This document shows positions 33,740-44,190 of a DNA stretch of 57,625 bases, piece by piece. The position numbers and the translations under genes are program-made. This stretch comes from Chloroflexi bacterium HGW-Chloroflexi-2 (GTDB lineage Bacteria > Chloroflexota > Anaerolineae > Anaerolineales > Anaerolineaceae), in contig PHBY01000018.1 in the NCBI GenBank assembly GCA_002840735.1, forward strand, positions 1 through 57,625. The letters run 5' to 3'. The notes under the pieces were generated by a model. That model worked only from the letters and a program-made list of their open reading frames with translations, was not told the origin of the DNA and searched no databases. Positions within the stretch are counted from its first letter, which is position 1; the number at the start of each line of letters is the position of its first letter.

Positions 33740-35062
33740 TTAAGATTTTTCAATTCGTTTTACGATTAATGAAATACCACGTTTATCAATCACTTGAATA
33801 GGTGTTCCAGCAGGTAAGTTTCCAAAATCTTCGGTAATGGCACTCCATTCTTCTCCAGCCAGTTGAATCGTACCGTTAGGTTCCAATGGCGAAATGACAA
33901 AACCAGTTAAACCCATCAATGATTCCATTCCTGTTCGGATGGGTGTTGTTAGGGCCCGAATTGCAAATCGCAGTACGACGAAAATACCACCCGCCAAGAA
34001 AATTCCGGTTGAAACAACCAGAGGTACCGATACTTGCGGAAATCCCGGGGTCTCGATTGAATTGAAAAGCACTAACGATCCAATGATAAATGATATTGTT
34101 CCTGCAGCCGTTAATGCACCATGAGTAGGCGCGTTTATCTCTAAAATAAAGAGAATAAATGCAGTAATCAGAAATAAAATACCAAACCAATTAACGGGTA
34201 GGACTCCAAGCCCATATACTGCCAGGATCAGACAAACTGCTCCAATAAATCCTGCGACCCACCCTCCTGGATTGGATAATTCAATAAAAATTGCCTGGAC
34301 ACCAATGGTCAATAAAATAAACAGAATATTCGGATTGGTTAATAATTGCAAGAGATTCTCGATAAAGCTCATTTCTACAGGAAGAAGCACGGAATTATCA
34401 AGATTGAGTACTCTTGCTCCTGAAGCCAACTCAACGGTGCTTCCGTTGATTTTTTCAACCAGATCATTCAAATCTGTAGCAATCAGGTCAATTAAACCCA
34501 CTGCCAATGCTTCTTCGGCAGATGCAGCTTTAGCATTTTCGATTGTATCCTCAGCCAAAGCCACTGCTTCCGCACCTCTATTTGCAGCCAATGATCTGAC
34601 AGAAGCTTTTAATATCTCTTTTTGTTTCGCTTCGATGGTTTCTCCCAGGTCCTCTCCCTGACCACCCACAGGACTAGCAGCGCCAATAGCAGTTTCCGGA
34701 GCCATAGCAGCGATATGCCCGGCCAGGGTGATTAATGTTCCTGCGCTTCCTGCGATCGCTCCTCTGGGCGCAACATAAACCACGACTGGAATTTCACTCG
34801 AGCGTAAGTTCTGGACAATGGTATTCATTAAATCAATACTGCCACCGGGTGTATCTAATTGCAGAATCAATAATTCAGCACCCTGCCTTTCAGCAGTTGA
34901 TAATCCGCGATCAATATATCCAACTAAAGCTGGAGTTAAAGGACCTTGAACCTGGATGGTAATGACGATCGGAGACAAAGTCTGTGCATACACAGACTGG
35001 ATTGGAATAATTATGGCAATTAATATCCATGATGTTATGGTGATTAACCTGATTAATTTCAT
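33740..35062 (-). CDS. NfeD-family membrane serine protease
   Basis: A 440-residue protein with a signal peptide (LITITSWILIAIIIPIQ), a ClpP-class protease domain with the nucleophilic serine in IAGSAGTLITLAG (residues about 105-117) and the lysine further on, then four to five membrane helices and a C-terminal OB-like NfeD domain. Family members (1510-type proteases) cleave membrane-associated proteins such as stomatin. No stomatin gene is adjacent here. Divergently oriented to dnaK with 261 bp between. Confidence 0.9.
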   Translation of the reverse strand: MKLIRLITITSWILIAIIIPIQSVYAQTLSPIVITIQVQGPLTPALVGYIDRGLSTAERQGAELLILQLDTPGGSIDLMNTIVQNLRSSEIPVVVYVAPRGAIAGSAGTLITLAGHIAAMAPETAIGAASPVGGQGEDLGETIEAKQKEILKASVRSLAANRGAEAVALAEDTIENAKAASAEEALAVGLIDLIATDLNDLVEKINGSTVELASGARVLNLDNSVLLPVEMSFIENLLQLLTNPNILFILLTIGVQAIFIELSNPGGWVAGFIGAVCLILAVYGLGVLPVNWFGILFLITAFILFILEINAPTHGALTAAGTISFIIGSLVLFNSIETPGFPQVSVPLVVSTGIFLAGGIFVVLRFAIRALTTPIRTGMESLMGLTGFVISPLEPNGTIQLAGEEWSAITEDFGNLPAGTPIQVIDKRGISLIVKRIEKS

Positions 35063-35157
35063 TTTTTCCTCATTTCCTAATCAGATTATAAATAGCCTTT
35101 CAGATAAAAACAAGAACAGTGAAAGAAATTAATGTGTTCTTTCAATAATTAGCGGTA

Positions 35158-35195
35158 GGGTGTTTTTGGCGTGCACTCGCACGCCAAAAACACCC
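35158..35195. repeat. 17-bp perfect inverted repeat upstream of dnaK
   Basis: Arms 35158-35174 and 35179-35195 are perfect complements around a 4-nt loop (ACTC). Four more pairs can form outside after a 3-nt bulge (GGTA at 35154-35157 with TACC at 35199-35202). It has no adjoining T-run, so it is not an ordinary terminator, and it does not fit the CIRCE operator. It lies between the start of nfeD and dnaK. Confidence 0.9.
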
Positions 35196-35323
35196 GCATA
35201 CCACGATTAATTGAGATGACACAAATTTATGTATATCTAATTCTTATTTTTTGTTAATAAGATTCTATTGTATGGACATTACTCTTATAAGTAACGATTT
35301 TATATTGCTACAGGAGGTTGTAA

Positions 35324-37198
35324 ATGTCAAAAATTATTGGTATCGATTTAGGTACAACAAACAGTGTCGTAGCCATTATGGAAGGCGGTGATCCAATCGT
35401 AATCAATACGATTGAAGGTTCACGTCTTTGTCCATCCGTGGTCGCGTTTAACAAAAATAAAGAAAGATTGGTAGGTCAAAATGCAAAACGCCAATCCGTT
35501 ATAAATCCTGAAAACACAGTTACATCCATCAAGCGCTTTATGGGCAGAAAATTTAATGAAGTGCAACCGGAAATTGATATGGTGCCTTACAGTGTAGTAA
35601 AAGGTCCATCTGGTGAAGCACGTGTCCACATTCCGGTCACAGGTAAGGAATATTCACCTCAAGAAATCTCGGCTATGATTTTAGCAAAACTCAAAGCAGA
35701 CTCAGAATCCTATTTGGGACAACCGGTGACGAAGGCAGTTATTACGGTACCAGCATATTTTAATGATAGTCAACGTCAGGCTACCAAAGATGCTGGAAAA
35801 ATTGCCGGTCTGGAAGTTTTACGGATCATCAATGAACCAACTGCCTCAGCATTAGCCTATGGATTAGACAAAAAAATCAATGAAAAAGTGTTAATTTTTG
35901 ATCTGGGTGGTGGCACCTTTGATGTTTCCATTTTGGAAGTAGGTGACGGTGTATTTGAAGTCAAATCCACAAATGGTGATACCCATTTAGGTGGTGATGA
36001 TTGGGATGAAGTATTGGTTAATTGGGCTGCAGAAGAGTTTAAAAAAGAAAACCTGATCGATTTACGATCTGACCGTCAGGCTTTACAACGGTTGCGCGAA
36101 GCCGCCGAGAAAGCAAAAATTGAACTTTCTTCGGTTTTAGAGACCGAAATAAATTTACCTTACATCACAGCGGACATGAATGGGCCTAAGCATTTGATTT
36201 TAAAAATCAGCCGTGCTAAATTTGAGCAAATGTCTTCTCATCTGGTAGAGCGGTTACGGAAGCCAATTGAAACTGCTTTGAAAGATGCTGACCTGTCAAC
36301 ATCCCAAATTGACGAAGTGGTTCTGGTTGGTGGTTCATCACGAATGCCAATGGTTCAGGATCTTGTCCGATCAATCACAGGAAAAGATCCGAACAAATCC
36401 GTAAATCCGGATGAAGTTGTTGCCCTGGGTGCTGCAGTGCAGGCTGGTGTGTTATCAGGACAGGTCAAGGATGTTCTTTTGCTGGATGTAACCCCATTAT
36501 CACTGGGTGTTGAGACCTTAGGTGGTGTAATGACCCGGGTGATTGAAAGGAATACGACCATCCCGGTTAAAAAATCACAAATTTTCTCCACAGCAGAAGA
36601 TCATCAACCAGCGGTCGATGTTCATGTTCTTCAAGGAGAACGGCAGCTTGTATCCGATAATATCAGCCTGGGACGATTCCGTCTGGAGGGAATTCCAGGG
36701 GCACCGCGTGGGATTCCTCAAATCGAAGTGACGTTCGACATCGATGCAAATGGTATTTTGAATGTCTCAGCACAGGATAAAGCATCTGGTAAAGAACAAA
36801 AAGTTATCATCACTGCTTCCACAAACCTGGATAAGACAGAAATTGACCGATTGGTGCAGGATGCGAAACAACATGAATTTGATGATTTGCGCAAACGAGA
36901 ATTAATTGAAGCGAAAAATATTGCAGATCAAATCATCTACCAGGCTGAAAAGGAATTGAAGGATGAATCCGCTGAGATAAATAATCAAATGAGGCAAAAC
37001 CTGGAAACGAAAACCCTATCCCTGAGGGAGATTGTCCAGGGAGACAACACGGCAGGAATAAAAGAAGCAACAAAGGAAGTAGAACAAGTCCTAAAGGAAT
37101 ACATCGCTGTTAAGACAGCACCCGCTGGCTCACAGGATACAAACCAGGGTCACGAGCATGATGATGAGGTAATAGAAGGTGAATTTCAGGATGTGTAA
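35324..37198 (+). CDS. dnaK: Molecular chaperone DnaK (Hsp70)
   Basis: A 624-residue Hsp70. The ATPase domain opens with [18 protein letters not shown], then has [17 protein letters not shown] and [17 protein letters not shown]; the substrate domain contains [16 protein letters not shown]. The C-terminus ends in [10 protein letters not shown], close to the usual EEVD-like bacterial tail. AGGAGGT precedes the ATG. No grpE or dnaJ follows: the gene ends at a terminator facing pyrH, so this may be a stand-alone or second copy. Confidence 0.97.
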   Translation: MSKIIGIDLGTTNSVVAIMEGGDPIVINTIEGSRLCPSVVAFNKNKERLVGQNAKRQSVINPENTVTSIKRFMGRKFNEVQPEIDMVPYSVVKGPSGEARVHIPVTGKEYSPQEISAMILAKLKADSESYLGQPVTKAVITVPAYFNDSQRQATKDAGKIAGLEVLRIINEPTASALAYGLDKKINEKVLIFDLGGGTFDVSILEVGDGVFEVKSTNGDTHLGGDDWDEVLVNWAAEEFKKENLIDLRSDRQALQRLREAAEKAKIELSSVLETEINLPYITADMNGPKHLILKISRAKFEQMSSHLVERLRKPIETALKDADLSTSQIDEVVLVGGSSRMPMVQDLVRSITGKDPNKSVNPDEVVALGAAVQAGVLSGQVKDVLLLDVTPLSLGVETLGGVMTRVIERNTTIPVKKSQIFSTAEDHQPAVDVHVLQGERQLVSDNISLGRFRLEGIPGAPRGIPQIEVTFDIDANGILNVSAQDKASGKEQKVIITASTNLDKTEIDRLVQDAKQHEFDDLRKRELIEAKNIADQIIYQAEKELKDESAEINNQMRQNLETKTLSLREIVQGDNTAGIKEATKEVEQVLKEYIAVKTAPAGSQDTNQGHEHDDEVIEGEFQDV

Positions 37199-37220
37199 AA
37201 ATTAGCCCGGGTAGAGGGTA

Positions 37221-37250
37221 AAAATTGGGCTGTAATTTCAGCCCAATTTT
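37221..37250. terminator. Bidirectional terminator between dnaK and pyrH
   Basis: A 12-bp stem (AAAATTGGGCTG 37221-37232 with CAGCCCAATTTT 37239-37250) with A and T runs outside, between convergent genes. Confidence 0.88.
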
Positions 37251-37252
37251 TG

Positions 37253-38026
<774 letters not shown>

Positions 38027-38030
38027 CTAA

Positions 38031-38642
38031 TTATTCTTCTTCAGAAGTGGTCTCACCCAATGCCCAACGGGCAAATCGTCGCACGACAATATTTTCACCC
38101 AATGCAACAACTTTTTCGTTAATTAATTGTTGGATGGTGATGTCTTCATTACGAATATATGGTTGACGCATCAACACAACTTCGTTTTTGAATTTTTCTA
38201 AAGTTCCTTCAACAATACGTGGAAGGATAGCTTCTGGTTTTCCATCTTCACGTGCCTTGGCAGCTGCGATTTGCGCTTCTTTATCCAAAACTTCCTGGGG
38301 AATATCTTCTTCACGAATATACTCTGGTGATGAAGCTGCTATTTGCAGAGCAATCTCATGAGCAAGCTCACGGAAAGCTTCAGAGCGACCGACGAAGTCG
38401 GTTTCTACATTTACTTCTACCATTACACCAACGCGACCATTGCCATGATTGTAAAGTTCGACGACGCCTTCAGAGGCATTGCGTGATGCACGTTTGGCAG
38501 CTTTAGCCAAACCTTTTTCGCGTAAGAAATCCAATGCTTTGTTTAAATCTCCGTTTGCGCTTTCCAGTGCTTTGCGGCAATCTAAGATGCCAGCGCCTGT
38601 GGATTCTCTTAATTTTTTGATATCTTCAGTTGAAATTGCCAT
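38031..38642 (-). CDS. tsf: Elongation factor Ts
   Basis: A 203-residue short-form EF-Ts, the exchange factor for EF-Tu. TEDIKKLRESTGAG and the DCRKAL helix form the N-terminal domain, and the TDFVGRSEAF motif contacts EF-Tu. The short form is usual in Thermus, Chloroflexota and some other lineages. Downstream of rpsB by 46 bp and probably co-transcribed with it. Confidence 0.97.
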   Translation of the reverse strand: MAISTEDIKKLRESTGAGILDCRKALESANGDLNKALDFLREKGLAKAAKRASRNASEGVVELYNHGNGRVGVMVEVNVETDFVGRSEAFRELAHEIALQIAASSPEYIREEDIPQEVLDKEAQIAAAKAREDGKPEAILPRIVEGTLEKFKNEVVLMRQPYIRNEDITIQQLINEKVVALGENIVVRRFARWALGETTSEEE

Positions 38643-38688
38643 TTTTTAAAAATCCTTATTATTCTTACATTCCAAATAAAGGAATGGC

Positions 38689-39765
38689 CTACTCTTCATC
38701 CAAATCTTCAGATTCGACTGATGCATCTTCTTCAACATCTTCAGCAACTACTTCGGTCAGTGTTTCGGCTTTTTTGGTTACTTTGGCTTTTGTTGTCTTT
38801 TTGTCTTTTGTTGCAGGTTTTTTAACAATAACTTCTTCCTCTTTGACAACAACAAGATCTTCAACAACAATATCAGTTTCTTCTTCTGAAACTTCTTCTG
38901 CGACTTCTTCTGTAACTTCTTCTGTAACTTCTTCTTCTTTTTCAACATCAAGTTTTGCTAAAGTTGAAGCGCCTAATAATGTCTCATCAGCTAATTCTGC
39001 ATCTTCTTCCATGCGACGTCGGACAACCACCGGTTTTTCTTCGCCAGGTGTCATTTCTTCATCTAAATCTTCATCTTTGCGTAATGATTTACCTTCAATT
39101 ACTGCATCAGCAATTTTGGAAACCATTAATTTAATAGCTCTAATTGCATCGTCATTTGAAGGAATCACATGGTCAATGTTGCGTGGATCGCAATTTGTGT
39201 CGACCATTGCGATGATGGGAACACCTTTCAAGTTCGCTTCATGAACAGCTGTCTCTTCACGGCTAACGTCGATTATGAAGAGCAAATCAGGGATTTTCTT
39301 CATGTTGCGAACACCGCTTAACCGGATCATCAAACGGTTAATTTCACGATCGATCATCAAGGCTTCTTTTTTGGTGTAAGAATTGATTTCACCAGTTTCG
39401 TGTAATCTTTCTAGCCGTTCAAGTTCGCCAATTCGTTGGCTGATTGTTGACCAGTTGGTCAATGTGCCACCCAACCATCTTTCTGTAACGTAAGGCATAC
39501 CGCAACGCATCGCTTCTTCTTTAATTGTTTCTTGCGCCTGGCGTTTTGTGCCAACGAACAGAATTGTTCCACCAGCGGCTACAGTATCGCGAACGATATT
39601 ATAGGCTGAATTGATAGCCTTGACTGTTTGTTGCAGATCAAGGATATGAATACCATTGCGTTCCGTAAAGATAAACGGACGCATTCCAGGGTGCCACTTA
39701 TTGGTACGGTGACCAAAGTGAACACCACTTTCCAAGAGCGCTTTCATGGAAATAACAGATGCCAT
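38689..39765 (-). CDS. rpsB: 30S ribosomal protein S2 with long acidic C-terminal extension
   Basis: A 358-residue S2. Residues 1-225 form the normal core ([20 protein letters not shown], then [16 protein letters not shown] and [19 protein letters not shown]). The remaining 130 residues are an added tail: a Glu/Val-rich acidic stretch with repeated EEVTEEV units, then a Lys-rich block ([18 protein letters not shown]) and a final acidic end. The GC-poor repeats at this site show on the DNA as CTTCTTC repeats. It starts the ribosomal operon. Confidence 0.95.
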   Translation of the reverse strand: MASVISMKALLESGVHFGHRTNKWHPGMRPFIFTERNGIHILDLQQTVKAINSAYNIVRDTVAAGGTILFVGTKRQAQETIKEEAMRCGMPYVTERWLGGTLTNWSTISQRIGELERLERLHETGEINSYTKKEALMIDREINRLMIRLSGVRNMKKIPDLLFIIDVSREETAVHEANLKGVPIIAMVDTNCDPRNIDHVIPSNDDAIRAIKLMVSKIADAVIEGKSLRKDEDLDEEMTPGEEKPVVVRRRMEEDAELADETLLGASTLAKLDVEKEEEVTEEVTEEVAEEVSEEETDIVVEDLVVVKEEEVIVKKPATKDKKTTKAKVTKKAETLTEVVAEDVEEDASVESEDLDEE

Positions 39766-40073
39766 ATTGTTTTTACTTTCTCCTTATTAATTTTCGTTAG
39801 TCCTCCGCTCTCTTCAACCCATTTGATCAGAACATCCAGGATGCACGCTGATATGGTCAGAGAACGTGTGTAATGTACTGGTTTCCGCAGCGAAAATAGT
39901 ATATCACAAAGTTTGTTGAATCGTCCAGAAAAAGCAGAAAAAGCTGATTTTTGAAGAAGTGGACAAGATGAAGTGGACATGTATTCATAAGTTCGGTAGT
40001 GATGGTAACCACACATTCATGCGCCTGAGACGAAAAGCAAGGATGCTACATGGACTCTGTGCTGAATCGATAA
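39766..40073. other. Leader of rpsB and spacer to cupin gene
   Basis: A 308-bp gene-free region. Bases 39766-39897 are the untranslated leader of rpsB. A probable rpsB promoter is at 39898-39927. The rest (39954-40073) has no feature I can identify; a plus-strand open frame there overlaps the cupin gene and has no ribosome binding site. Confidence 0.5.
39898..39927 (-). promoter_or_regulatory. Probable rpsB promoter
   Basis: On the minus strand the -10 box TATACT is at 39903-39898 and a weak -35 box TGGACG at 39927-39922, with an 18-bp spacer. It leaves a leader of about 125 nt. Confidence 0.5.
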
Positions 40074-40517
40074 TCAGCCGTAAGCTTCCCACAGACGCCG
40101 CGCCAGCTCAGCAATTTCTTTCCTCTGTTCCAAGGAAAGTTGAAGGCGCGGCGAATTCGCGGGAGATGTGTCGGCATTTTCTACGACTAGCAATTTAGCA
40201 TCCGGGCTGAAGGTGTGAGAATGCCAGACACCTTTTTTGATGTTGTATAGCGTGAAGGGGAGCATATTCTGAGCAAAGATGCGTGTGACCTCATCGCCCC
40301 CCTCGCCGAGGAACAAAATGCAATGTCCCTGTAGGAGAACAAAGACCTCATCAGTTTCATCGTGACGTTGAAATTCAGTGATTTGGTCGGGAAGCTGATC
40401 AGGCGTGTAGTTCATCAGCGCGACGCGCCAGAGGGGGGAATTAATCAGGTGTTGATAGCCCTGACCCTGGTATTCGTGTGTTTCGAGCAAAGTGGATGGT
40501 ATGGAGAAAATTTTCAA
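40074..40517 (-). CDS. Cupin-domain protein
   Basis: A 147-residue protein with a single cupin fold: EFQRHDETDEVFVLLQGHCILFLGEGGDE is the first cupin motif (His and Glu ligands), and YNIKKGVWHSHTFSPDAKLLVVEN the second. It probably binds a metal and a small acid or sugar. The TTG at 40517 is chosen because AAGGA lies 8 nt before it; no ATG is available. It shares a divergent promoter with the LacI gene and is probably under the same control. Confidence 0.75.
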   Translation of the reverse strand: MKIFSIPSTLLETHEYQGQGYQHLINSPLWRVALMNYTPDQLPDQITEFQRHDETDEVFVLLQGHCILFLGEGGDEVTRIFAQNMLPFTLYNIKKGVWHSHTFSPDAKLLVVENADTSPANSPRLQLSLEQRKEIAELARRLWEAYG

Positions 40518-40550
40518 TGTTAAATTCCTTGACAAGTGAAAAGATTTATG

Positions 40551-40599
40551 ATATTAGTAATGACAATGTTGTCGTCAACGTTGTCATTACTATTATAAT
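40551..40599. promoter_or_regulatory. Divergent promoter and operator of cupin and lacI genes
   Basis: A 16-bp inverted repeat (40556-40571 with 40576-40591, one mismatch) contains two overlapping LacI-like palindromes, GACAATGTTGTC and CAACGTTG. For the lacI-side gene TATAAT is at 40594-40599 with a -35-like TTGTCG at 40569. For the cupin gene TTGACG (40578-40573) and TAATAT (40556-40551) are 16 bp apart on the minus strand. The operator overlaps both promoters, so the adjacent LacI protein probably represses both genes. Confidence 0.75.
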
Positions 40600-40617
40600 G
40601 GATTTTGAGGATAATGC

Positions 40618-41631
40618 ATGGTTACATTAAAAGACGTGGCACGCGCTTCAGGTGTTTCCATAAAAACGGTTTCCAGGGTGGTCAACGGCACTGCCGAAGT
40701 GTCTGCTGAAACGCGCCAGCGTGTGAAAGGGGTAATTTCAGATTTGGGCTACCAACCGAACACGATGGCCCGTAGTTTGGTTAATGGCCGCTCAAACACC
40801 GTGGGGGTCATTATTCCTCATTCGGTCGGTTATATTTTTTCCCACCCATTCTTTAATGAAGTCTTGCGCGGTATCGCTGAAGTCCTGGCAAACAACAATT
40901 TGAATTTACTGTTGCATCTCGCCCACCAGAACACTCCTTATGCACAGTTATACAATCAACGTCGCGTGGATGGCCTGATCTTCATGAGTGTACTAACGGG
41001 TGATCCAAACTTGGATGGGGTGCTAGAAAGCAAATCTCCATGCGTATTCACCTGTCGAATTGTTGAAGAAAACAATCCCACACATTGGGTGGATGCTGAT
41101 TTTGTCGGCGGCTTGGAACAGGCTGTTGAGCATTTGATCTCGCTGGGACATCGGCGCATGGCATTGCTGGCTGGGCCTCGCAATCTCATCTCAGTACTAC
41201 TTCGCGTAAAGGGGTATAGGCAAGCCGTAACGAGGAATGGATTGACAGTGGACGAGGATAACATCCACTATGTAGATTTTTCATCCGAAGCTGGGCATGA
41301 CCTCGCCCTCCAGTTGATGAAAAAACCCAATCCCCCTACAGCCATCCTGTGCGGTGATGACATGATGGCGATCGGCGTCATTCAAGGCTTACAGGAAGCT
41401 GGGCGACGCGTTCCGCAGGATGTTTCCGTGATCGGCTTTGACGATATCAGTCTGGCACGCTTTTCCACGCCGCCGCTTACAACCATCCGCCAGGATACGT
41501 TTCGCAAAGGGCAAATAGCGGCGGAAACGCTCATCCGTCTGATGACCAAAGGAATTGAAAATTCACCTTTCCAACAGATACTCTCAACACAACTCATCAT
41601 CCGCAACACAACTGCACTTGCTCCCCGCTAA
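40618..41631 (+). CDS. LacI-family transcriptional regulator
   Basis: A 337-residue repressor. The HTH and hinge are VTLKDVARASGVSIKTVSRVV at the N-terminus (residues 2-22 region, shortened), followed by the periplasmic-binding-like effector domain (GVIIPHSVGYIFSHPFFNEVLRG, GHRRMALLAGPRN, DVSVIGFDDISLARFSTPPLTT). The effector of this branch is usually a sugar. It controls its own divergent promoter and probably the transport and sulfatase genes downstream. Confidence 0.93.
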   Translation: MVTLKDVARASGVSIKTVSRVVNGTAEVSAETRQRVKGVISDLGYQPNTMARSLVNGRSNTVGVIIPHSVGYIFSHPFFNEVLRGIAEVLANNNLNLLLHLAHQNTPYAQLYNQRRVDGLIFMSVLTGDPNLDGVLESKSPCVFTCRIVEENNPTHWVDADFVGGLEQAVEHLISLGHRRMALLAGPRNLISVLLRVKGYRQAVTRNGLTVDEDNIHYVDFSSEAGHDLALQLMKKPNPPTAILCGDDMMAIGVIQGLQEAGRRVPQDVSVIGFDDISLARFSTPPLTTIRQDTFRKGQIAAETLIRLMTKGIENSPFQQILSTQLIIRNTTALAPR

Positions 41632-41735
41632 ACTTATGAAAAGAAAGGAGGAGAAAGCAACCACAAGAATAACCCTGCTTTACTAAACTGCTAGTTCAAG
41701 GTAATTTATTCACACGTTTATTCAAGGAGATGATT

Positions 41736-43172
41736 ATGAACATAACCACGAAACACAAGCGCCTGACCCTGCATTGGGGTTTGAGCATCTTACTGTTTGT
41801 TTCTTTTAGCCTTGCGGCTTGCGGACCGGCGGTAACCGCCACCAGTGTGCCGACTGAACCGCCGTCAGTGGTGACTGAAGACCAGGCCCCCACTCCCACC
41901 GAGGAACCCCAGGTCACCACTCCCACCGAGGAGCCCCAGCCTCTGCCTCGTATTACGATTCTGATTAATGAATCTCCATGGCTCGCAGGTTTTGAGGCGT
42001 TGGTCAACAAATATGTGGAGGAGACTGGCAATCAGGTCACATTGAACCGCACACCTTTCGCCGGTATGTTGGAGAAGTCGCGCAACGCGGTGCAAGCCCC
42101 GGAGAGCGAGTTCGACATACTTACGTTGAACGAGCAGTGGTACATGCAGTTCTATGACGGCGGGCTGGTGACACCCATCAAGGAAATTGACCCGAACTTC
42201 GTACTCGACTCTCAGATCATCGAGTACGAGTGGGCAACCCGCTGGGATCCCGAATTGGGTTATTCCACGGAGAATGGTGAAATCTACGGTCTGCCGATCA
42301 ACGGCAACATCATGCTCTTCTTCTACCGCAAGGACCTGTTTGAGGCGCAGGGACTGGATGCTCCGCAGACCTGGGCGGACGTGGAAGCCGCCGCTCAGTT
42401 ACTCAAGAACGAGGACATGTCCGGCTACGTGGTGCGCGCCAACCCGCCCAACTGGGAGTTCCAGGCTTTCCTCGCCAGTCATGGCGGCAGCATCTTCAAA
42501 CTTGATGAAAAGACCGGAGAATGGGAAGTAACTCTCAACAGCCCCGAAGCCCTGCAAGCGCTGAATACCTGGTTGAAACTAGGCCGCGAATATGGCCCCG
42601 CCAACTATTCTGATAACGGGCAGGCGGAAATGATCGCCCTGATGGCAAGCGGAAAAGTCCCCCAGATGGTGCTGGTAGGCGCTGCTGCACCTGATTTCGA
42701 CAACCCGGAGAAATCCACTGTGATCGGAAATGTAGCAGCTGTGCCTGTGCCAGGCTTGGTCGCGGGCTCGAATGCCACCATGTCAGGCATCTGGGTGACA
42801 GGTATCCCTCACAACCTGCCTGATGAGCGCAAACAAGCCGCACTTTCCTTCCTGAACTGGGCATTGACCAAGGACGCACAATTGTTCTACGCGCAAGCTG
42901 GCGCCATTCCGGTGCGTCAGGATGTGTACGAGGAAATGTCAAGCGACTCGGAACAAGGCTGGTGGATGAAAGCCATGGCAGACAGCACCGTCTTCATTCA
43001 CGCCCAACCGCGTCTGTCGGAGACACCCCAAATCATCGAAGTAATTGACCGCCGCCTAAAGACAGCTTTGATTTCAGAGATCACGCCGGAACAAGCGCTC
43101 TTGGAAGCCGCGAAGGAAATTCACAAAATCCTGACCGACGCGGGTTACAGGGTCAAGCCGCTGGCTGAGTAA
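41736..43172 (+). CDS. ABC transporter sugar-binding lipoprotein
   Basis: A 478-residue solute-binding protein of family 1 (MalE/UgpB type). It has a lipoprotein signal with the lipobox SLAAC, Cys 29, then a Pro/Thr/Glu-rich linker with repeated PTEEP words, and the mature domain (DILTLNEQWYMQFYDGG, GNIMLFFYRKDLFEAQGLDAPQTWADV). The ATG at 41736 is 6 nt after AAGGAG; a nearer ATG leaves no spacing. It presents substrate to the two permeases downstream. Confidence 0.92.
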   Translation: MNITTKHKRLTLHWGLSILLFVSFSLAACGPAVTATSVPTEPPSVVTEDQAPTPTEEPQVTTPTEEPQPLPRITILINESPWLAGFEALVNKYVEETGNQVTLNRTPFAGMLEKSRNAVQAPESEFDILTLNEQWYMQFYDGGLVTPIKEIDPNFVLDSQIIEYEWATRWDPELGYSTENGEIYGLPINGNIMLFFYRKDLFEAQGLDAPQTWADVEAAAQLLKNEDMSGYVVRANPPNWEFQAFLASHGGSIFKLDEKTGEWEVTLNSPEALQALNTWLKLGREYGPANYSDNGQAEMIALMASGKVPQMVLVGAAAPDFDNPEKSTVIGNVAAVPVPGLVAGSNATMSGIWVTGIPHNLPDERKQAALSFLNWALTKDAQLFYAQAGAIPVRQDVYEEMSSDSEQGWWMKAMADSTVFIHAQPRLSETPQIIEVIDRRLKTALISEITPEQALLEAAKEIHKILTDAGYRVKPLAE

Positions 43173-43185
43173 TTACTATCTATGT

Positions 43186-43216
43186 AGAGGGGACGGACAT
43201 ACCGTCCGTTCCCTCT
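43186..43216 (+). promoter_or_regulatory. Intercistronic hairpin after binding-protein gene
   Basis: Arms 43186-43198 and 43204-43216 form 13 pairs (one G-U) around a 5-nt loop. It is followed by only a short T-rich stretch, so it may stop some transcripts or protect the 3' end of the binding-protein mRNA. This would give the usual excess of binding protein over permeases. Confidence 0.75.
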
Positions 43217-43236
43217 TTATTCATTTTGGAGAACTC

Positions 43237-44169
43237 ATGCAGTCTTCCCTCGATTCTTTCCTCCCCCCCAAACCGCCAAGTCTGGTTGCACGCTTTGGCA
43301 ATTTTGTAGATCGCACTTTTCAATATTGGACTATTGCGCCGCTGGTGATTGTCCTGCTTCTGCTGGTTGCCTATCCCACCTTTCAACTACTTCGCATGAG
43401 CGTTTCAGAGGTGGATATTGTCAAGGGGCAGGCGGTGTGGGAATTTGTCGGATTGAAACACCTCGAGACGGCTCTGCAAGACCCTGTCGTGCCAACGGCA
43501 TTAAAGAATACTCTTGTTTTTGTAATCGCGGTGGTCATTATCGAGACGTTTCTGGCATTAGTTATTTCCATCCTGGTCAGCCGTAGCAAACATCTGGTTG
43601 GTTTATATCGCACCGTGCTGCTTATCCCGCTACTGGTTCCGCCCATTGCCATTGGCACCATGTGGCGCCTGATGTATGATTACAATTACGGCTTTATCAA
43701 TCAGGCGTTAAAATTAATTGGCATTGTCGCCGTCCCCACATGGACCGCTGATCCACAACTGGCAATGCCTTCTGTGGTTCTGGTAGATTTATGGCACTGG
43801 ACCAGTTTTATGTTCCTCATTATTCTGGCGGGGTTGGAATCCATGCCGCAAGAGGTTAACGAAGCCGCCCGAGTGGACGGCGCCTCAGAATTTCAGGTTC
43901 TGCGCTTCATCACCCTTCCGCTCCTGCGTCCGACCTTGATTACAGCAATCATGTTGCGAACCATTTTCGCCTTCAAAGTCTTCGATGAAATTTTCCTGTT
44001 GACTAGCGGCGGGCCTGGCACTGCGACCGAGGTGATCAGTTTGTATATCTATAAAGTATTTTCCGGGCAGTTTCGCCTGGGGTACGCCTCTTTCCTGGCA
44101 TTGGGGCTGTCCGTTATTATCTCGATCTTTGTCATCTTCTATCGGCGTATCGGACGACGCGCCGCTTAA
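43237..44169 (+). CDS. ABC sugar permease, MalF/UgpA type
   Basis: A 310-residue membrane protein with six predicted helices and the EAA loop EVNEAARVDGASEFQVLRFITLP that contacts the ATPase. It is preceded by a GGAG site. Works with the second permease (44191) and the binding lipoprotein. No ATP-binding gene lies in this operon. Confidence 0.92.
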   Translation: MQSSLDSFLPPKPPSLVARFGNFVDRTFQYWTIAPLVIVLLLLVAYPTFQLLRMSVSEVDIVKGQAVWEFVGLKHLETALQDPVVPTALKNTLVFVIAVVIIETFLALVISILVSRSKHLVGLYRTVLLIPLLVPPIAIGTMWRLMYDYNYGFINQALKLIGIVAVPTWTADPQLAMPSVVLVDLWHWTSFMFLIILAGLESMPQEVNEAARVDGASEFQVLRFITLPLLRPTLITAIMLRTIFAFKVFDEIFLLTSGGPGTATEVISLYIYKVFSGQFRLGYASFLALGLSVIISIFVIFYRRIGRRAA

Positions 44170-44190
44170 ACCATGAGGAAACAATCAACC

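Noticed and set aside
35150-35205. CIRCE (HrcA operator) upstream of dnaK
   Set aside because: The arms do not match TTAGCACTC/GAGTGCTAA; only a short GCACTC word is present in the loop region.
38630-39244. Ser/Thr-rich 204-codon frame on the plus strand
   Set aside because: It is the antisense of the Glu/Val-rich tail of S2 and arises from its repeated codons.
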